A stretch of DNA of 39,235 nucleotides, taken from NCBI GenBank assembly GCA_027035885.1, contig JALVTR010000066.1, positions 1 through 39,235 on the forward strand, read 5' to 3'. Origin of the DNA: Desulfurellales bacterium (GTDB lineage Bacteria; Campylobacterota_A; Desulfurellia; Desulfurellales; Hippeaceae). Both the position numbers and the translations under genes were made by a program. This document shows positions 1 to 9,481 of this stretch, in pieces; the first letter of the stretch is position 1, and each line of letters starts with the position of its first letter. The notes under the pieces are model-generated. The model was not told the DNA's origin. It saw only the letters and a program-made list of their open reading frames with translations, and ran no database searches.

Positions 1-1178
1 ACAGAGTAGGGCTTGCAAGACCTGTCTGAATGCAGAATAGCTCCGTCTAAGTTAAACTCTTTAACCATCATTTCCATGGTTTTTAACTTGTGACCTGTTC
101 CCCTGTTTAGAATTGGATAGATATATGTTTTTGCCATGGACTCTATGGGTCTTTCTATGTCCATCATTGGAGCTAGCTCACCCCATGCGTTTGTATAGGT
201 TGATGCTACGACCGAAACTCCATGCTCTGCCAAAAACTCAGATAAAAATTTTATCTTGTACCAAATAGGCAAGTTATCCCACAAAACTCTCTTTTTCTCG
301 TTTTTCACGGCACCGACGCCGTTCTTTATTCTCTCTTTTATTTCATTTAACATTTTTGAATAAAAATCTACTGTCTCTGAATCGCCTCGTTTTTCAACTA
401 TTGGTGCCATATGTATAAATTGGTCGAACACAGAGATTGGGGCAGGTCTGTTTTTGTTGGCACTCATGATTTCGAGCCATAGTTCTGCCGCCATCTTACT
501 TAATTTTACTACCTCTTTTAACTTTGCAAAGCTCAAGCTCTTTTTAGCCACCCTTTCAGATACTTCAATTGATGCTTCAAGCTGTTTTTTCACGTACTCG
601 ATATCATGCTCTTTTGCTTCATCGTAAACAAATGGTGTGTCTATAACGATTAGTGGAACTTTATAGTATTCAGCCAAAACCCTATACCAATAAAGTACTG
701 TTTGGCAGATATTTGTACAGCAGAGAAGAAGGTCTGGCTTTGGCAGCTTTCCAACGGGCGTTTTTTTACTTAAAGTAGAACCTATATCAGTTCTGGCGTA
801 TGAGCAAATATCCATTGAATAGCCTGTTTTCTCTGCCTCTTCTGAAATTTCCAAAGCCGCTTTTCTTGCGCCGCAGAGTGCACCATGATTCTCAGGGTAA
901 AGTATATAAAAACCTAACGCTTTTAGTATTTCAATCGGTGCACCGCTTGTTACCCATGCCACAGGCTTTACTCCGTTTACATATCTTCCCTCCAGGTAGT
1001 GTTTTGCTATGATTTCTTTTGTGAACACGCCTGTTTTAAGTGGGGGTGCAATAATGTCTGTTCTCCAACTTTTGGGTGGTTTAAAGTTCTTAAAGGCTTT
1101 TTTTGTATTTAATTTAATAAGAGTTTCTCCAACTATCTTATATGAAAACAGATATGTGATACTTTCTTTTAAATTCAT
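1..1178 (-). CDS. 2-hydroxyacyl-CoA dehydratase / benzoyl-CoA reductase BcrB/HgdA-type subunit (C-terminus runs off the window)
   Basis: Reverse-strand reading from ATG at 1178 ([27 protein letters not shown]...) is open to the window edge; contains '[45 protein letters not shown]', typical of the family. Missing from the ORF track because it is truncated. Confidence 0.85.
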   Translation of the reverse strand, partial: MNLKESITYLFSYKIVGETLIKLNTKKAFKNFKPPKSWRTDIIAPPLKTGVFTKEIIAKHYLEGRYVNGVKPVAWVTSGAPIEILKALGFYILYPENHGALCGARKAALEISEEAEKTGYSMDICSYARTDIGSTLSKKTPVGKLPKPDLLLCCTNICQTVLYWYRVLAEYYKVPLIVIDTPFVYDEAKEHDIEYVKKQLEASIEVSERVAKKSLSFAKLKEVVKLSKMAAELWLEIMSANKNRPAPISVFDQFIHMAPIVEKRGDSETVDFYSKMLNEIKERIKNGVGAVKNEKKRVLWDNLPIWYKIKFLSEFLAEHGVSVVASTYTNAWGELAPMMDIERPIESMAKTYIYPILNRGTGHKLKTMEMMVKEFNLDGAILHSDRSCKPYS

Positions 1179-2272
1179 CGTTCGTTTTCCCTGAGCATTT
1201 CAATGAATGCCTTTATTCTCGTAATAGTTTGTTGAGATATAGGTTCGTTTATATCGGTTTCTATAATCAAAGATTTAATCCCTGCGCTACTGAGTTTTTC
1301 TTTCAATATGGGATGGTAAAAGTATTCTGGTTCACAGAATTTAACATTGTAAAACACAATGCCTTTTGCTCCGCCAATTTCTGTTAGTGATTTTAAAAAT
1401 TCAAATCTCTCATTAAAGCTGTTTCCTTTGGTTGGGTCAGGAGGACCGTTCACAATGCGCTCAGCCATTTTTTCAAAGGGGTCGTTAGAGTTTCCTTTTC
1501 CGTAAACCCTTCTCATGCAACATGCCATATCATCAATGGCAACAAATCCATCTGTTTCATCTATAACATCTAAAATATCCATTGGTTCTGGTATAAGTCC
1601 TGAAAGAACAACTCCTATTTTCTTAAGTTTTACTTTAGAAGCATTTAATAATGTGTATTCAAGTATGCTTTTAAAATTATCGGGTGATAAATATTCTCTC
1701 GACCTCAGTATTGTGTAGAATTCTCTACTTGACAGTAGTAAATCTTTTCTTTCTCTATAAAATTTTCCCACGAGCTCATCTATCTCTTCTTCCTTTTTAA
1801 TTTCTTCCATTAATTTTTCATCGTTAGGCTCAAATCCGCAAAATTCAGCCAATTGTCTGTAAATCCTTTTTAGTTCGTTTGATAGAAATTCTACGTTTTC
1901 CCTATCTTTCTCTCTTGGTAAGTATATTGTAACTAACTCTTGCTTGGGTTTAATAAAATCTTTAAAAATACTCCCAAGCCCCTGAAGCGAGTCGCACGAG
2001 TGTGGGACAACAATTAAGTCAACTACGTCTAAATAGCCTTCCAAATAGAACGATAGTCCACTTTGTACAACACTGCATATATACGATTGCAAATGTGCAT
2101 TTGCTTTCTTTGTATCTGTTTTTGGTGGTCCCCACACCTCTATAGGTTGAATGTCGAACGACCTAAAAAGCCCCCTTGGATAGTGAATGGGGTATATAGC
2201 CGCTATTTTTTTACCTTCAGATTTGGCTTTTTCAATTACTTCTTTTCTGCTTGGTATATCAATGTGTAGCAT
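1175..2272 (-). CDS. 2-hydroxyacyl-CoA dehydratase family second subunit (HgdB/BcrC-like)
   Basis: 365 aa ORF; '[16 protein letters not shown]', '[12 protein letters not shown]', '[21 protein letters not shown]'; ATGA overlap with the next subunit gene. Confidence 0.85.
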   Translation of the reverse strand: MLHIDIPSRKEVIEKAKSEGKKIAAIYPIHYPRGLFRSFDIQPIEVWGPPKTDTKKANAHLQSYICSVVQSGLSFYLEGYLDVVDLIVVPHSCDSLQGLGSIFKDFIKPKQELVTIYLPREKDRENVEFLSNELKRIYRQLAEFCGFEPNDEKLMEEIKKEEEIDELVGKFYRERKDLLLSSREFYTILRSREYLSPDNFKSILEYTLLNASKVKLKKIGVVLSGLIPEPMDILDVIDETDGFVAIDDMACCMRRVYGKGNSNDPFEKMAERIVNGPPDPTKGNSFNERFEFLKSLTEIGGAKGIVFYNVKFCEPEYFYHPILKEKLSSAGIKSLIIETDINEPISQQTITRIKAFIEMLRENER

Positions 2273-3923
2273 TTTTTCTCTTTTGAATTTCCTCTTCCCT
2301 TAATTCTTTTCTCAATATTTTTCCAATAGCACTTTTCGGTAGTGAATCTCTAAACTCTATTTCACTTGGAACTTTATATGGAACTAGGTGCTCCCTGAAA
2401 AACTCTTTGAACTCATCCTCTGTTGCAGTTTCTCCTTCTTTTAAAACGATAAAAACCTTTATTTTTTCACCCTTATAATCGTCAGGAATGCCAACTGTTA
2501 TACCCTCTTTTACCTTTGGGTGTGTGTATAGAACTTCATCTATTTCGCTTGGAAAAACATTGAATCCACCGACAATTATCAAGTCTTTTTTTCTGTCTGT
2601 TATATAGAAATAACCGTCCTCATCCATATATCCAATGTCACCTGTATATAACCACCCGTCTTTTATCGTTTCCTCTGTTTCTTTCTTTTTATTTAGGTAA
2701 CCAAGCATAATTGTTGGTGTTTTTAGAATAATCTCACCGTTCTCGTTTGGCTTTAACTCTGTTTTGCCGTCTTCTAAGGATATAATCTTAGCATCCACAT
2801 CTGGAAATGGCAAACCTATGCTTCCAACCTTGTGTTTTCCTAAGTATGGATTGGCCATGATTGCCGTTACAGCTTCGGTTAATCCGTATCCCTCTATAAC
2901 TTTGCATTTTGCCTTACCCTCGAAGCTTTCCTTTGTAGTTTTTGTCAAAGGTGCAGCCCCAACCCAAACAGCCTTTAATGAAGTAAAATTGTATTTTTCT
3001 ATGTCTGGTAAATTCGAAAGAGCTGTTAGAATTGTTGGAACAACTGCAGTCATAGTAGGCTTGTATTTTTGTATGCTCTTTGCCATTTCTTTAGCATCGA
3101 AACGAGGCATTAAAATAATACTCATGCCATTAAATATAGATGAATTCATGCACACATTCATGCCAAAGCCGTGAAAAATAGGTAACACTGCCAAAATTCT
3201 ATCGTCTGGTTTTAAATGCCCCCAACTGGATATTTGATGTATATTTGCTACAACCGCAGAATGGGATAGCATTATGCCTTTAGCTGCTCCCGTTGTTCCT
3301 CCTGAATATATTAATACAGCAAGTGAGTTAGGGTCTATTTTTACAGGCTTAAATGAAGTCTTTGAGTTTATTAAATCTTTTAAGTTCTTAATATCGTTTT
3401 TTATGTCTTTCAGCTGTTTGTCCTCTTTTAACTTCATTATAATTTTCAAAGCAAACGGCAGAAAATCTGATATGTAACTTACGATGGGTGTTTTTAGCTG
3501 TAAACTTTTGGATATGCTTAGAACCTTTTTTACAAACTGTGGAATAGTAATAATAAGTTTTGCCTGGCTATCTGAAACCTGATAGCTCAGCTCACTTTCC
3601 GTGTAAAGAGGATTTAGCGGCACGACAGTGCAGCCGGCTTTTAGAATGCCGTAATATGAAATTAGGTAACCTGGGAAATTAGGTAAAAGAAGTGCAACTC
3701 TGTCTCCTTCTTTTAAACCCATTTTTATTAAGTTGGATGCAAAACTATCTGAAAACTCTTTGATTTGCTTGTATGTTAAGGTATTTCCATAGAAAATAGT
3801 CAAAATATTGTTTGGGTGTTTCTCTGCCGAATTTTCAAGCAGCTCATAAATAGGTTTGCTAGGATAGTTTATACTTTTTGGTGTTTCGTTATCGTAAAAG
3901 TTAAGCCATGGTTTGCCGTTCAT
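2259..3923 (-). CDS. long-chain acyl-CoA ligase (AMP-forming)
   Basis: 554 aa; AMP-binding motif 'YSGGTTGAAKGIMLSH', 'GYGLTEA', 'YTGDIGYMDEDGYFYITDRKKDLIIVGGFNVFPSEID', C-terminal 'PKSAIGKILRKELR'. Confidence 0.93.
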   Translation of the reverse strand: MNGKPWLNFYDNETPKSINYPSKPIYELLENSAEKHPNNILTIFYGNTLTYKQIKEFSDSFASNLIKMGLKEGDRVALLLPNFPGYLISYYGILKAGCTVVPLNPLYTESELSYQVSDSQAKLIITIPQFVKKVLSISKSLQLKTPIVSYISDFLPFALKIIMKLKEDKQLKDIKNDIKNLKDLINSKTSFKPVKIDPNSLAVLIYSGGTTGAAKGIMLSHSAVVANIHQISSWGHLKPDDRILAVLPIFHGFGMNVCMNSSIFNGMSIILMPRFDAKEMAKSIQKYKPTMTAVVPTILTALSNLPDIEKYNFTSLKAVWVGAAPLTKTTKESFEGKAKCKVIEGYGLTEAVTAIMANPYLGKHKVGSIGLPFPDVDAKIISLEDGKTELKPNENGEIILKTPTIMLGYLNKKKETEETIKDGWLYTGDIGYMDEDGYFYITDRKKDLIIVGGFNVFPSEIDEVLYTHPKVKEGITVGIPDDYKGEKIKVFIVLKEGETATEDEFKEFFREHLVPYKVPSEIEFRDSLPKSAIGKILRKELREEEIQKRKNATH

Positions 3924-3985
3924 ATTAACCTCCTGAGTAAATTTACCATTTCTTGTAATAAATTTAAAGTTAAAAAGATTTTATG

Positions 3986-4014
3986 TTCACTTTTTTCTGT
4001 TTTGGTTGTATAAT
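3986..4014 (+). promoter_or_regulatory. candidate sigma70 promoter for the amidase gene
   Basis: TTCACT - 17 bp - TATAAT; RBS AAGGAGGG and ATG at 4037 follow. Confidence 0.5.
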
Positions 4015-4036
4015 TACCCAAAAAAAGGAGGGTATT

Positions 4037-5527
4037 ATGGGGTTTAGAGAATATACTAAATTTGATGCTGTTGGTATAGCTGACTTAATAAAAAAAGGTG
4101 AAATTTCGCCAATTGAAGTGTTAGAGGAAGCTATTACGAGAACGGAAAAGATAAATCCAAAAATCAATGCTGTTATTACGAAGATGTACGAAGAGGCAAA
4201 AGATTCTATAGGGCAGGGTCTACCGGATGGCCCTTTTAAGGGTGTGCCCATAATGCTTAAGGATATTTTGCAGCTTTATAAGGGCGTTAAGTATACCCTG
4301 GGTTCCAAATTATTTAAAGACTATATTTCTGATATAGATTCTGAGTATGTAAAGAAACTGAAAAAAGCTGGATTTGTAATGATGGGAAAAACAAACGTTC
4401 CTGAGTTCGGCTTAATGGGTGTAACAGAACCTGAGTATTTTGGCCCAGCACGTAATCCGTGGAATTTAGAGCATACTCCGGGTGGCTCAAGCGGGGGTTC
4501 TGCAGCGGCGGTAGCTGCAGGCTTAGTACCACTTGCAACGGGAAACGATGGCGGTGGTTCCATAAGAATACCTTCATCTTGCTGTGGTTTGTTTGGTTTA
4601 AAACCTTCAAGGGGAAGAACGCCTAACGGTCCGACAGAGGGAGAAGTTTGGATGGGTCTTGTTGTGCAGCATGTTCTAACAAAAAGTGTTAGAGATTCAG
4701 CATTAGTCCTTGATTTAACACATGGTGCAGAACCTGGCTCTCCTTATGAGATAAAAGAGCCAAATTATTCTTATTATGAAGCAATACAAACGCCCCCAAA
4801 AAGACTTAGAATAGCTTTCAGTGTGGATATGCCGCTGGGTGGCAAACTGCATCCGGCTTGCAAAAATGCGGTATTACAAACAGCCAAGATTTTAGAAGAT
4901 TTGGGACATATTGTTGAGGAAGCAAGGCCAGAGTTGAGTTATGAAGAACTTGCTCAAAGTTACGTAGTAGGCATGTTTGGCGAGGTGAATTTCTTTTTAA
5001 AAAGGGCCGAGAAACTTTTAAATAAAAGGATTAAAAGGAGTGATGTTGAGGATACAACCTGGCTTATTTCGAGAATTGGAGAAGCGGTTCCAATATGGAA
5101 GGCCAGTTGGGCAAAATTTGTCTGGGATAGTGCAGCGCGGATTATGGGTCAATTCCACCAAAAGTACGACCTTTATATGACGCCGACAATGTCATATCCT
5201 CCTGCGAAAATCGGAGAGTTAACTCCGTCTGACATGGAGAAAAAAATCGTTTCTCTAATAGAGTCTTTAAGGGCGGAAAAATTATCATTTGTTGTAAAAA
5301 GCTTTGAGAAGCTTGCTTATAGACAGCTTTCAAGGATGCCTTTTACACAGGTTGCAAATCAAACGGGCCAGCCAGCAATGAGCGTGCCATTATTCATGAC
5401 AAAAAATAGTAATCTCCCTATAGGTGTACATTTTATGGCTAAGTTCGGTGATGAAGTTACACTGCTTAAGCTAGCAGCTCAGCTTGAAAAAGCTAAACCA
5501 TGGTTTGATAGAACGCCTGATATTTAA
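4037..5527 (+). CDS. amidase (amidase signature family)
   Basis: 'GGSSGGSAAAVAAGLVPLATGNDGGGSIRIPSSCCGLFGLKPSRGR' amidase signature; ATG at 4037 preceded by AAGGAGGG (the ORF track starts at an upstream codon). Confidence 0.92.
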   Translation: MGFREYTKFDAVGIADLIKKGEISPIEVLEEAITRTEKINPKINAVITKMYEEAKDSIGQGLPDGPFKGVPIMLKDILQLYKGVKYTLGSKLFKDYISDIDSEYVKKLKKAGFVMMGKTNVPEFGLMGVTEPEYFGPARNPWNLEHTPGGSSGGSAAAVAAGLVPLATGNDGGGSIRIPSSCCGLFGLKPSRGRTPNGPTEGEVWMGLVVQHVLTKSVRDSALVLDLTHGAEPGSPYEIKEPNYSYYEAIQTPPKRLRIAFSVDMPLGGKLHPACKNAVLQTAKILEDLGHIVEEARPELSYEELAQSYVVGMFGEVNFFLKRAEKLLNKRIKRSDVEDTTWLISRIGEAVPIWKASWAKFVWDSAARIMGQFHQKYDLYMTPTMSYPPAKIGELTPSDMEKKIVSLIESLRAEKLSFVVKSFEKLAYRQLSRMPFTQVANQTGQPAMSVPLFMTKNSNLPIGVHFMAKFGDEVTLLKLAAQLEKAKPWFDRTPDI

Positions 5528-6456
5528 AGTATAATTTTCATGGCTTGCTCTATTTTTTCATTGAACAAGCCTGCTTCTTTTAAGCTTGAAACAAGCAGGC
5601 TTGGATTATTAAAGAAATCTAAAAAGAATAATATTTCGGATGTTTTTATGTATGCCGTGAATGGGTCATTTAAAGCCTGCGGTAGGATTGTTTTTAATAT
5701 TTGATAAACGGGGAGCTTTTTGTATTCTTTGATTTTACCTGCCCTTTCAATGGTTTTTGTTACATAAAATGTAACTATTTCCTCAATTGATGTGTGTTCT
5801 CTATGTCCAGGCAAAATTGTGTAGTTCTTTAAAATAGGCATTTTTTTTATTGTATTACAGTAAGCTTTGTAGTTGTTAAATCTATCCATTTTGTCGTAAT
5901 CTATATCAAATAGTGGTGTTTGATAAATATTGTTTAATAAAACATCACCTGTTATAGCATAATTTCCAATAAGATATACTGCATCCGATTTTGAATGACC
6001 AGGACATAAAATGTATCTGACAGGTGCATCCCATGCTGACTCTTCCAAGATTTTATAGTTAATAGGCATGGGTATGTTATGGACAAATCCTTGCATCATT
6101 AGCCCCATACCTCCAATAAGCTCTTTGGTAAAACCGTAATTTGTAAGTAGTTTTTTCGAAACAGATATTCTTCTATCCAAATTTGTGAATTTTTGATGGT
6201 CCATAAGAGGAAGGAATATAGTTGCATCACTGTTTCTTGCTAAAAAATTTTCAAGTCCATAGTGATCTGCATGACTATGAGTTATAAATACATATCTCAA
6301 TTTTTTTAAGTTTATTTTTTCCCTTATGAAGGATAGAGCTCCTATAGTAAAAGGACCTGCGTCAAACATAACGAGATAATCTTCAACCTCGAACACATAC
6401 AAATGAACTGGCCCAACAGGGTATGGTGTGTCTAAAGTGTACCTTTTGTATTTCAT
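5524..6456 (-). CDS. MBL-fold metallohydrolase
   Basis: 'FITHSHADHYGLENFL', 'LCPGHSKSDAVYL', 'ITGDVLL', 'LPGHREHT' metallo-beta-lactamase motifs. Confidence 0.9.
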   Translation of the reverse strand: MKYKRYTLDTPYPVGPVHLYVFEVEDYLVMFDAGPFTIGALSFIREKINLKKLRYVFITHSHADHYGLENFLARNSDATIFLPLMDHQKFTNLDRRISVSKKLLTNYGFTKELIGGMGLMMQGFVHNIPMPINYKILEESAWDAPVRYILCPGHSKSDAVYLIGNYAITGDVLLNNIYQTPLFDIDYDKMDRFNNYKAYCNTIKKMPILKNYTILPGHREHTSIEEIVTFYVTKTIERAGKIKEYKKLPVYQILKTILPQALNDPFTAYIKTSEILFFLDFFNNPSLLVSSLKEAGLFNEKIEQAMKIIL

Positions 6457-6459
6457 AAA

Positions 6460-6490
6460 AAGGAAAAAAAGCGGGGGTCTAAGACCCCCT
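6460..6490 (-). terminator. Rho-independent terminator of the acs-fadN-fadA-fadE operon
   Basis: Stem GGGGGTC/GACCCCC (6473-6479 / 6483-6489); read on the minus strand it is followed by GCTTTTTTTCCTTTTT. Confidence 0.8.
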
Positions 6491-6501
6491 CTAAATTGGA
6501 T

Positions 6502-8262
6502 TTAAAAGACGTATTTTTCTTGTTCGATTACAGCATCTGCTAATTTTCTCTTTGCTTCGAGCAATCCATAGGCATCGTATCTTGTAAATCTTCTAATGCC
6601 ACTTAAAATTGGCTGCAAAGCATCACCGCCCACATAGTAAGCACATTTCTTAGCTGCCTCTTCAATCTTTGTTGAAGCTTCGAATGCAGATGTAACTACA
6701 ACTGCATCATAAAAAGGAGCTTTCTTTTCGCTTACCATTCCTTGGGCTTTTTCTGCTCTCAATACAGCACTTTCCAAAGCAAAGATGTAGGAAGCTATAT
6801 CTGCTAGTGAGAAGAGAATCTCTTCTTCCTGTTTAATTTTATCCATATATTTTTGTACTGTCATACCGCTCAGTGCCAAAAATAGAGTCTTAAGGTCAGA
6901 AATGAGTTTTTTCTCTTTTGCGAATTTAACAGAATCATCTACCTCATCAAAGGAGGGTGTTATTAATTTTTCAAAAGCTTTCATTGCTGCTTGTTGTAAA
7001 GGTAACTCGCCCTTGAGAGATTTTTTAAGCATCAATCCTGGGATGAGGTATCTATTAATCTCGTTTGTTCCTTCAAAAATTCTGTTTATTCTTGCGTCTC
7101 TGTAATATCTTTCCGCAGGATAATCACATGTAAAACCATAACCGCCGTAAATCTGAACAACCTCATCAACCACGTAATCAAGAGTTTCACTACCGAACAC
7201 CTTTGAAATTGAACACTCCGTCCCAAATTCTTCCATAGCTTTTTGCTTTTTCTCATAATACTCAGGGTCATTTGGGTCGAGTGAAGAAATTGCTTGGTCA
7301 TAAAGATCAGCCAACCTGTAGTTGAGGGATTCTCCCATGAAAACTTTTGTTACCATATTTGCCAACTTTTCTTTAATAGCTCCAAATTGTGATATAGGAA
7401 CTTTAAACTGTTTTCTCTGATTTGCATATTGAACAGCATCTCTTATGGCGTACTTACAGCCGCCTATTGCGGCTACTGATAACAAGAACCTTCCTTCATC
7501 CAATACACTAAAGGCAATTTTATAACCTTTCCCTGGTTTTCCTAACAAATTCTCAGCCGGAACTTTTACGCTATCAAACATAACAGGCGTTGTTGAGGAA
7601 CCCCTAATACCCATTTTTTCTTCTTCCCTGCCTATTTCTACACCTTCAAAGCTCCTTTCCACAAGAAATGCAGCATAGTCGGTTTTGTTGATTTTAGCGA
7701 ATACGGTATAAAGGTCGGCTATAGCTCCGTTAGTAATAAAAATTTTGGAACCATTAAGTATATAGTATTTACCATCCTCTGAGGGCGTTGCATTCGTAGA
7801 TATGCTCATAGCATCACTACCAGCGTCTGGCTCGGTTAAGCAGTATGCCGCTATCCATTCACCAGTGGCTAATTTTTCTAAGTATTTATCTTTTTGTTCC
7901 TTGGTTCCATAGTAAATTAAGGGTAGACTTCCAATACCCACATGGGCAGCAAAAGCCACGGCTGCAGAGCCAGCACCACCCATTTTATCTGCTACTGCAA
8001 CAACCGTTTTTGTATCCAAATTAACTCCACCATACTCTTCTGGTGCATAAACACCTAACAGCCCTAATTCGGCTGCTTGGTTTAATTTTCCCTTTAATAA
8101 ATCTAAGTTGTGTTTATCGATTTCGGCTAAATCCGTAAGGATTTCATTCATTACAAATTGCTCAACCATTTCTGCCATATGCCTTTGCTCTTCACTCATT
8201 TCCTCTGGTATGGCTATGTCTTTGCTTTCTATGTCTTTTACGACAAATTCTCCACCTTTCAT
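6502..8262 (-). CDS. acyl-CoA dehydrogenase (long form, FadE-like, 586 aa)
   Basis: 'AYCLTEPDAGSDAMSISTNAT', 'EEKMGIRGSSTTPVMFDSVKVPAENLLG', 'QIYGGYGFTCDYPAERYYRDARINRIFEGTNEINRYLIPG' plus a C-terminal extension; RBS GGAGGAATTTGAATG. Confidence 0.94.
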   Translation of the reverse strand: MKGGEFVVKDIESKDIAIPEEMSEEQRHMAEMVEQFVMNEILTDLAEIDKHNLDLLKGKLNQAAELGLLGVYAPEEYGGVNLDTKTVVAVADKMGGAGSAAVAFAAHVGIGSLPLIYYGTKEQKDKYLEKLATGEWIAAYCLTEPDAGSDAMSISTNATPSEDGKYYILNGSKIFITNGAIADLYTVFAKINKTDYAAFLVERSFEGVEIGREEEKMGIRGSSTTPVMFDSVKVPAENLLGKPGKGYKIAFSVLDEGRFLLSVAAIGGCKYAIRDAVQYANQRKQFKVPISQFGAIKEKLANMVTKVFMGESLNYRLADLYDQAISSLDPNDPEYYEKKQKAMEEFGTECSISKVFGSETLDYVVDEVVQIYGGYGFTCDYPAERYYRDARINRIFEGTNEINRYLIPGLMLKKSLKGELPLQQAAMKAFEKLITPSFDEVDDSVKFAKEKKLISDLKTLFLALSGMTVQKYMDKIKQEEEILFSLADIASYIFALESAVLRAEKAQGMVSEKKAPFYDAVVVTSAFEASTKIEEAAKKCAYYVGGDALQPILSGIRRFTRYDAYGLLEAKRKLADAVIEQEKYVF

Positions 8263-8291
8263 TCAAATTCCTCCTTAAGTAATTTTATTTT

Positions 8292-9467
8292 TTAAGCCTT
8301 TTCAAATATAGCAGCAGCTCCCATTCCACCACCGATACACATGGAAACTAATCCATATTTTACGTTGTCCCTGCGTTTCATCTCGTGCAATATAGTTGCC
8401 GTCAATTTAGCACCAGTACAACCTAATGGGTGACCCAAAGCAATTGCACCTCCATTAACATTAACTATGGATTCATCCAAATCTAATTTTCTTAGGCAAT
8501 AAAGAGATTGAGATGCAAATGCCTCGTTAATCTCTATCAAACCGATGTCATTTATAGACATACCAGTTTTCTTCAATACCTCAGGTATAGCTACAGATGG
8601 TCCAATACCCATAATCTCAGGTGGAACACCCTTAACAGCAAAACCTACAAATCTTACCATTGGGTCTTTGCCGATTTTCTTTAAGAAATCCTCAGATACA
8701 ACTAAAGCCGCTGCAGCTCCATCTGTCATTTGTGAAGAATTCCCTGCTGTAACTGTACCTCCTATTCTAAATGCTGGCCTCAGTTTTGCCAAAGCCTCAA
8801 GCGTTGTATCCGGTCTTACTCCATCATCGATATCTACAATCTCTTTTTCTTTTACCACTTTGCCATCAACTAATTTTGTGTGTTCTATTTCTACAGGGAT
8901 GATTTCTTCTTTAAATTTTCCTTCTTGTATAGCTTTTGCAGCTTTCATTTGGCTTTTGTAGCCAAACTCATCTTGGTCTTCTCTTGATATGTTGAACTTT
9001 TCAGCGACTAACTCGGCTGTAATCCCCATGGAAGCGTAGGCCTCTGGCCATTCATTGACTAACTCTGGATTTGCTGAAAATTTATTACCGCCCATAGGAA
9101 CCATCGTCATACTCTCTGTTCCACCTGCGATAATGCAATCTGCAAAGCCTGCCATAACACGCTCTGCTGCTATAGCAATAGATTGCAATCCAGAAGAGCA
9201 AAATCTATTGACTGTCATAGCTGGTATATCGGATGGCAATCCAGCTATATGGCATGCTACCCTTGCCACGTTCATTCCTTGCTCAGCTTCAGGAAATGCA
9301 CAACCCATTATTACATCTTCTATATCGTTAATCTCTACACCTGTTCTTTCTATTAATCCCTTAATAGCCATTGCTGCCAAGTAATCAGGTCTCGTGTTTT
9401 TAAATTTACCTTTCTTGGCTTTGCAGCCAGGTGTCCTATAAGCCGCTAAAATATACGCTGCTCTCAT
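8292..9467 (-). CDS. fadA: acetyl-CoA C-acyltransferase (thiolase)
   Basis: '[22 protein letters not shown]', '[19 protein letters not shown]', C-terminal '[16 protein letters not shown]'. Confidence 0.94.
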   Translation of the reverse strand: MRAAYILAAYRTPGCKAKKGKFKNTRPDYLAAMAIKGLIERTGVEINDIEDVIMGCAFPEAEQGMNVARVACHIAGLPSDIPAMTVNRFCSSGLQSIAIAAERVMAGFADCIIAGGTESMTMVPMGGNKFSANPELVNEWPEAYASMGITAELVAEKFNISREDQDEFGYKSQMKAAKAIQEGKFKEEIIPVEIEHTKLVDGKVVKEKEIVDIDDGVRPDTTLEALAKLRPAFRIGGTVTAGNSSQMTDGAAAALVVSEDFLKKIGKDPMVRFVGFAVKGVPPEIMGIGPSVAIPEVLKKTGMSINDIGLIEINEAFASQSLYCLRKLDLDESIVNVNGGAIALGHPLGCTGAKLTATILHEMKRRDNVKYGLVSMCIGGGMGAAAIFEKA

Positions 9468-9481
9468 TTATTTTACCTCCT

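Noticed and set aside
800-1194. Short + strand ORFs at 800..1012 and 1009..1194
   Set aside because: Antisense to the well-supported 2-hydroxyacyl-CoA dehydratase subunit gene; no recognisable motifs.
3937-3946. Palindrome GTAAATTTAC upstream of the left CoA ligase operon as another MerR site
   Set aside because: The core differs (AATT, not ACGT) and it lacks the adjacent TTGACA; short AT palindromes are expected by chance.
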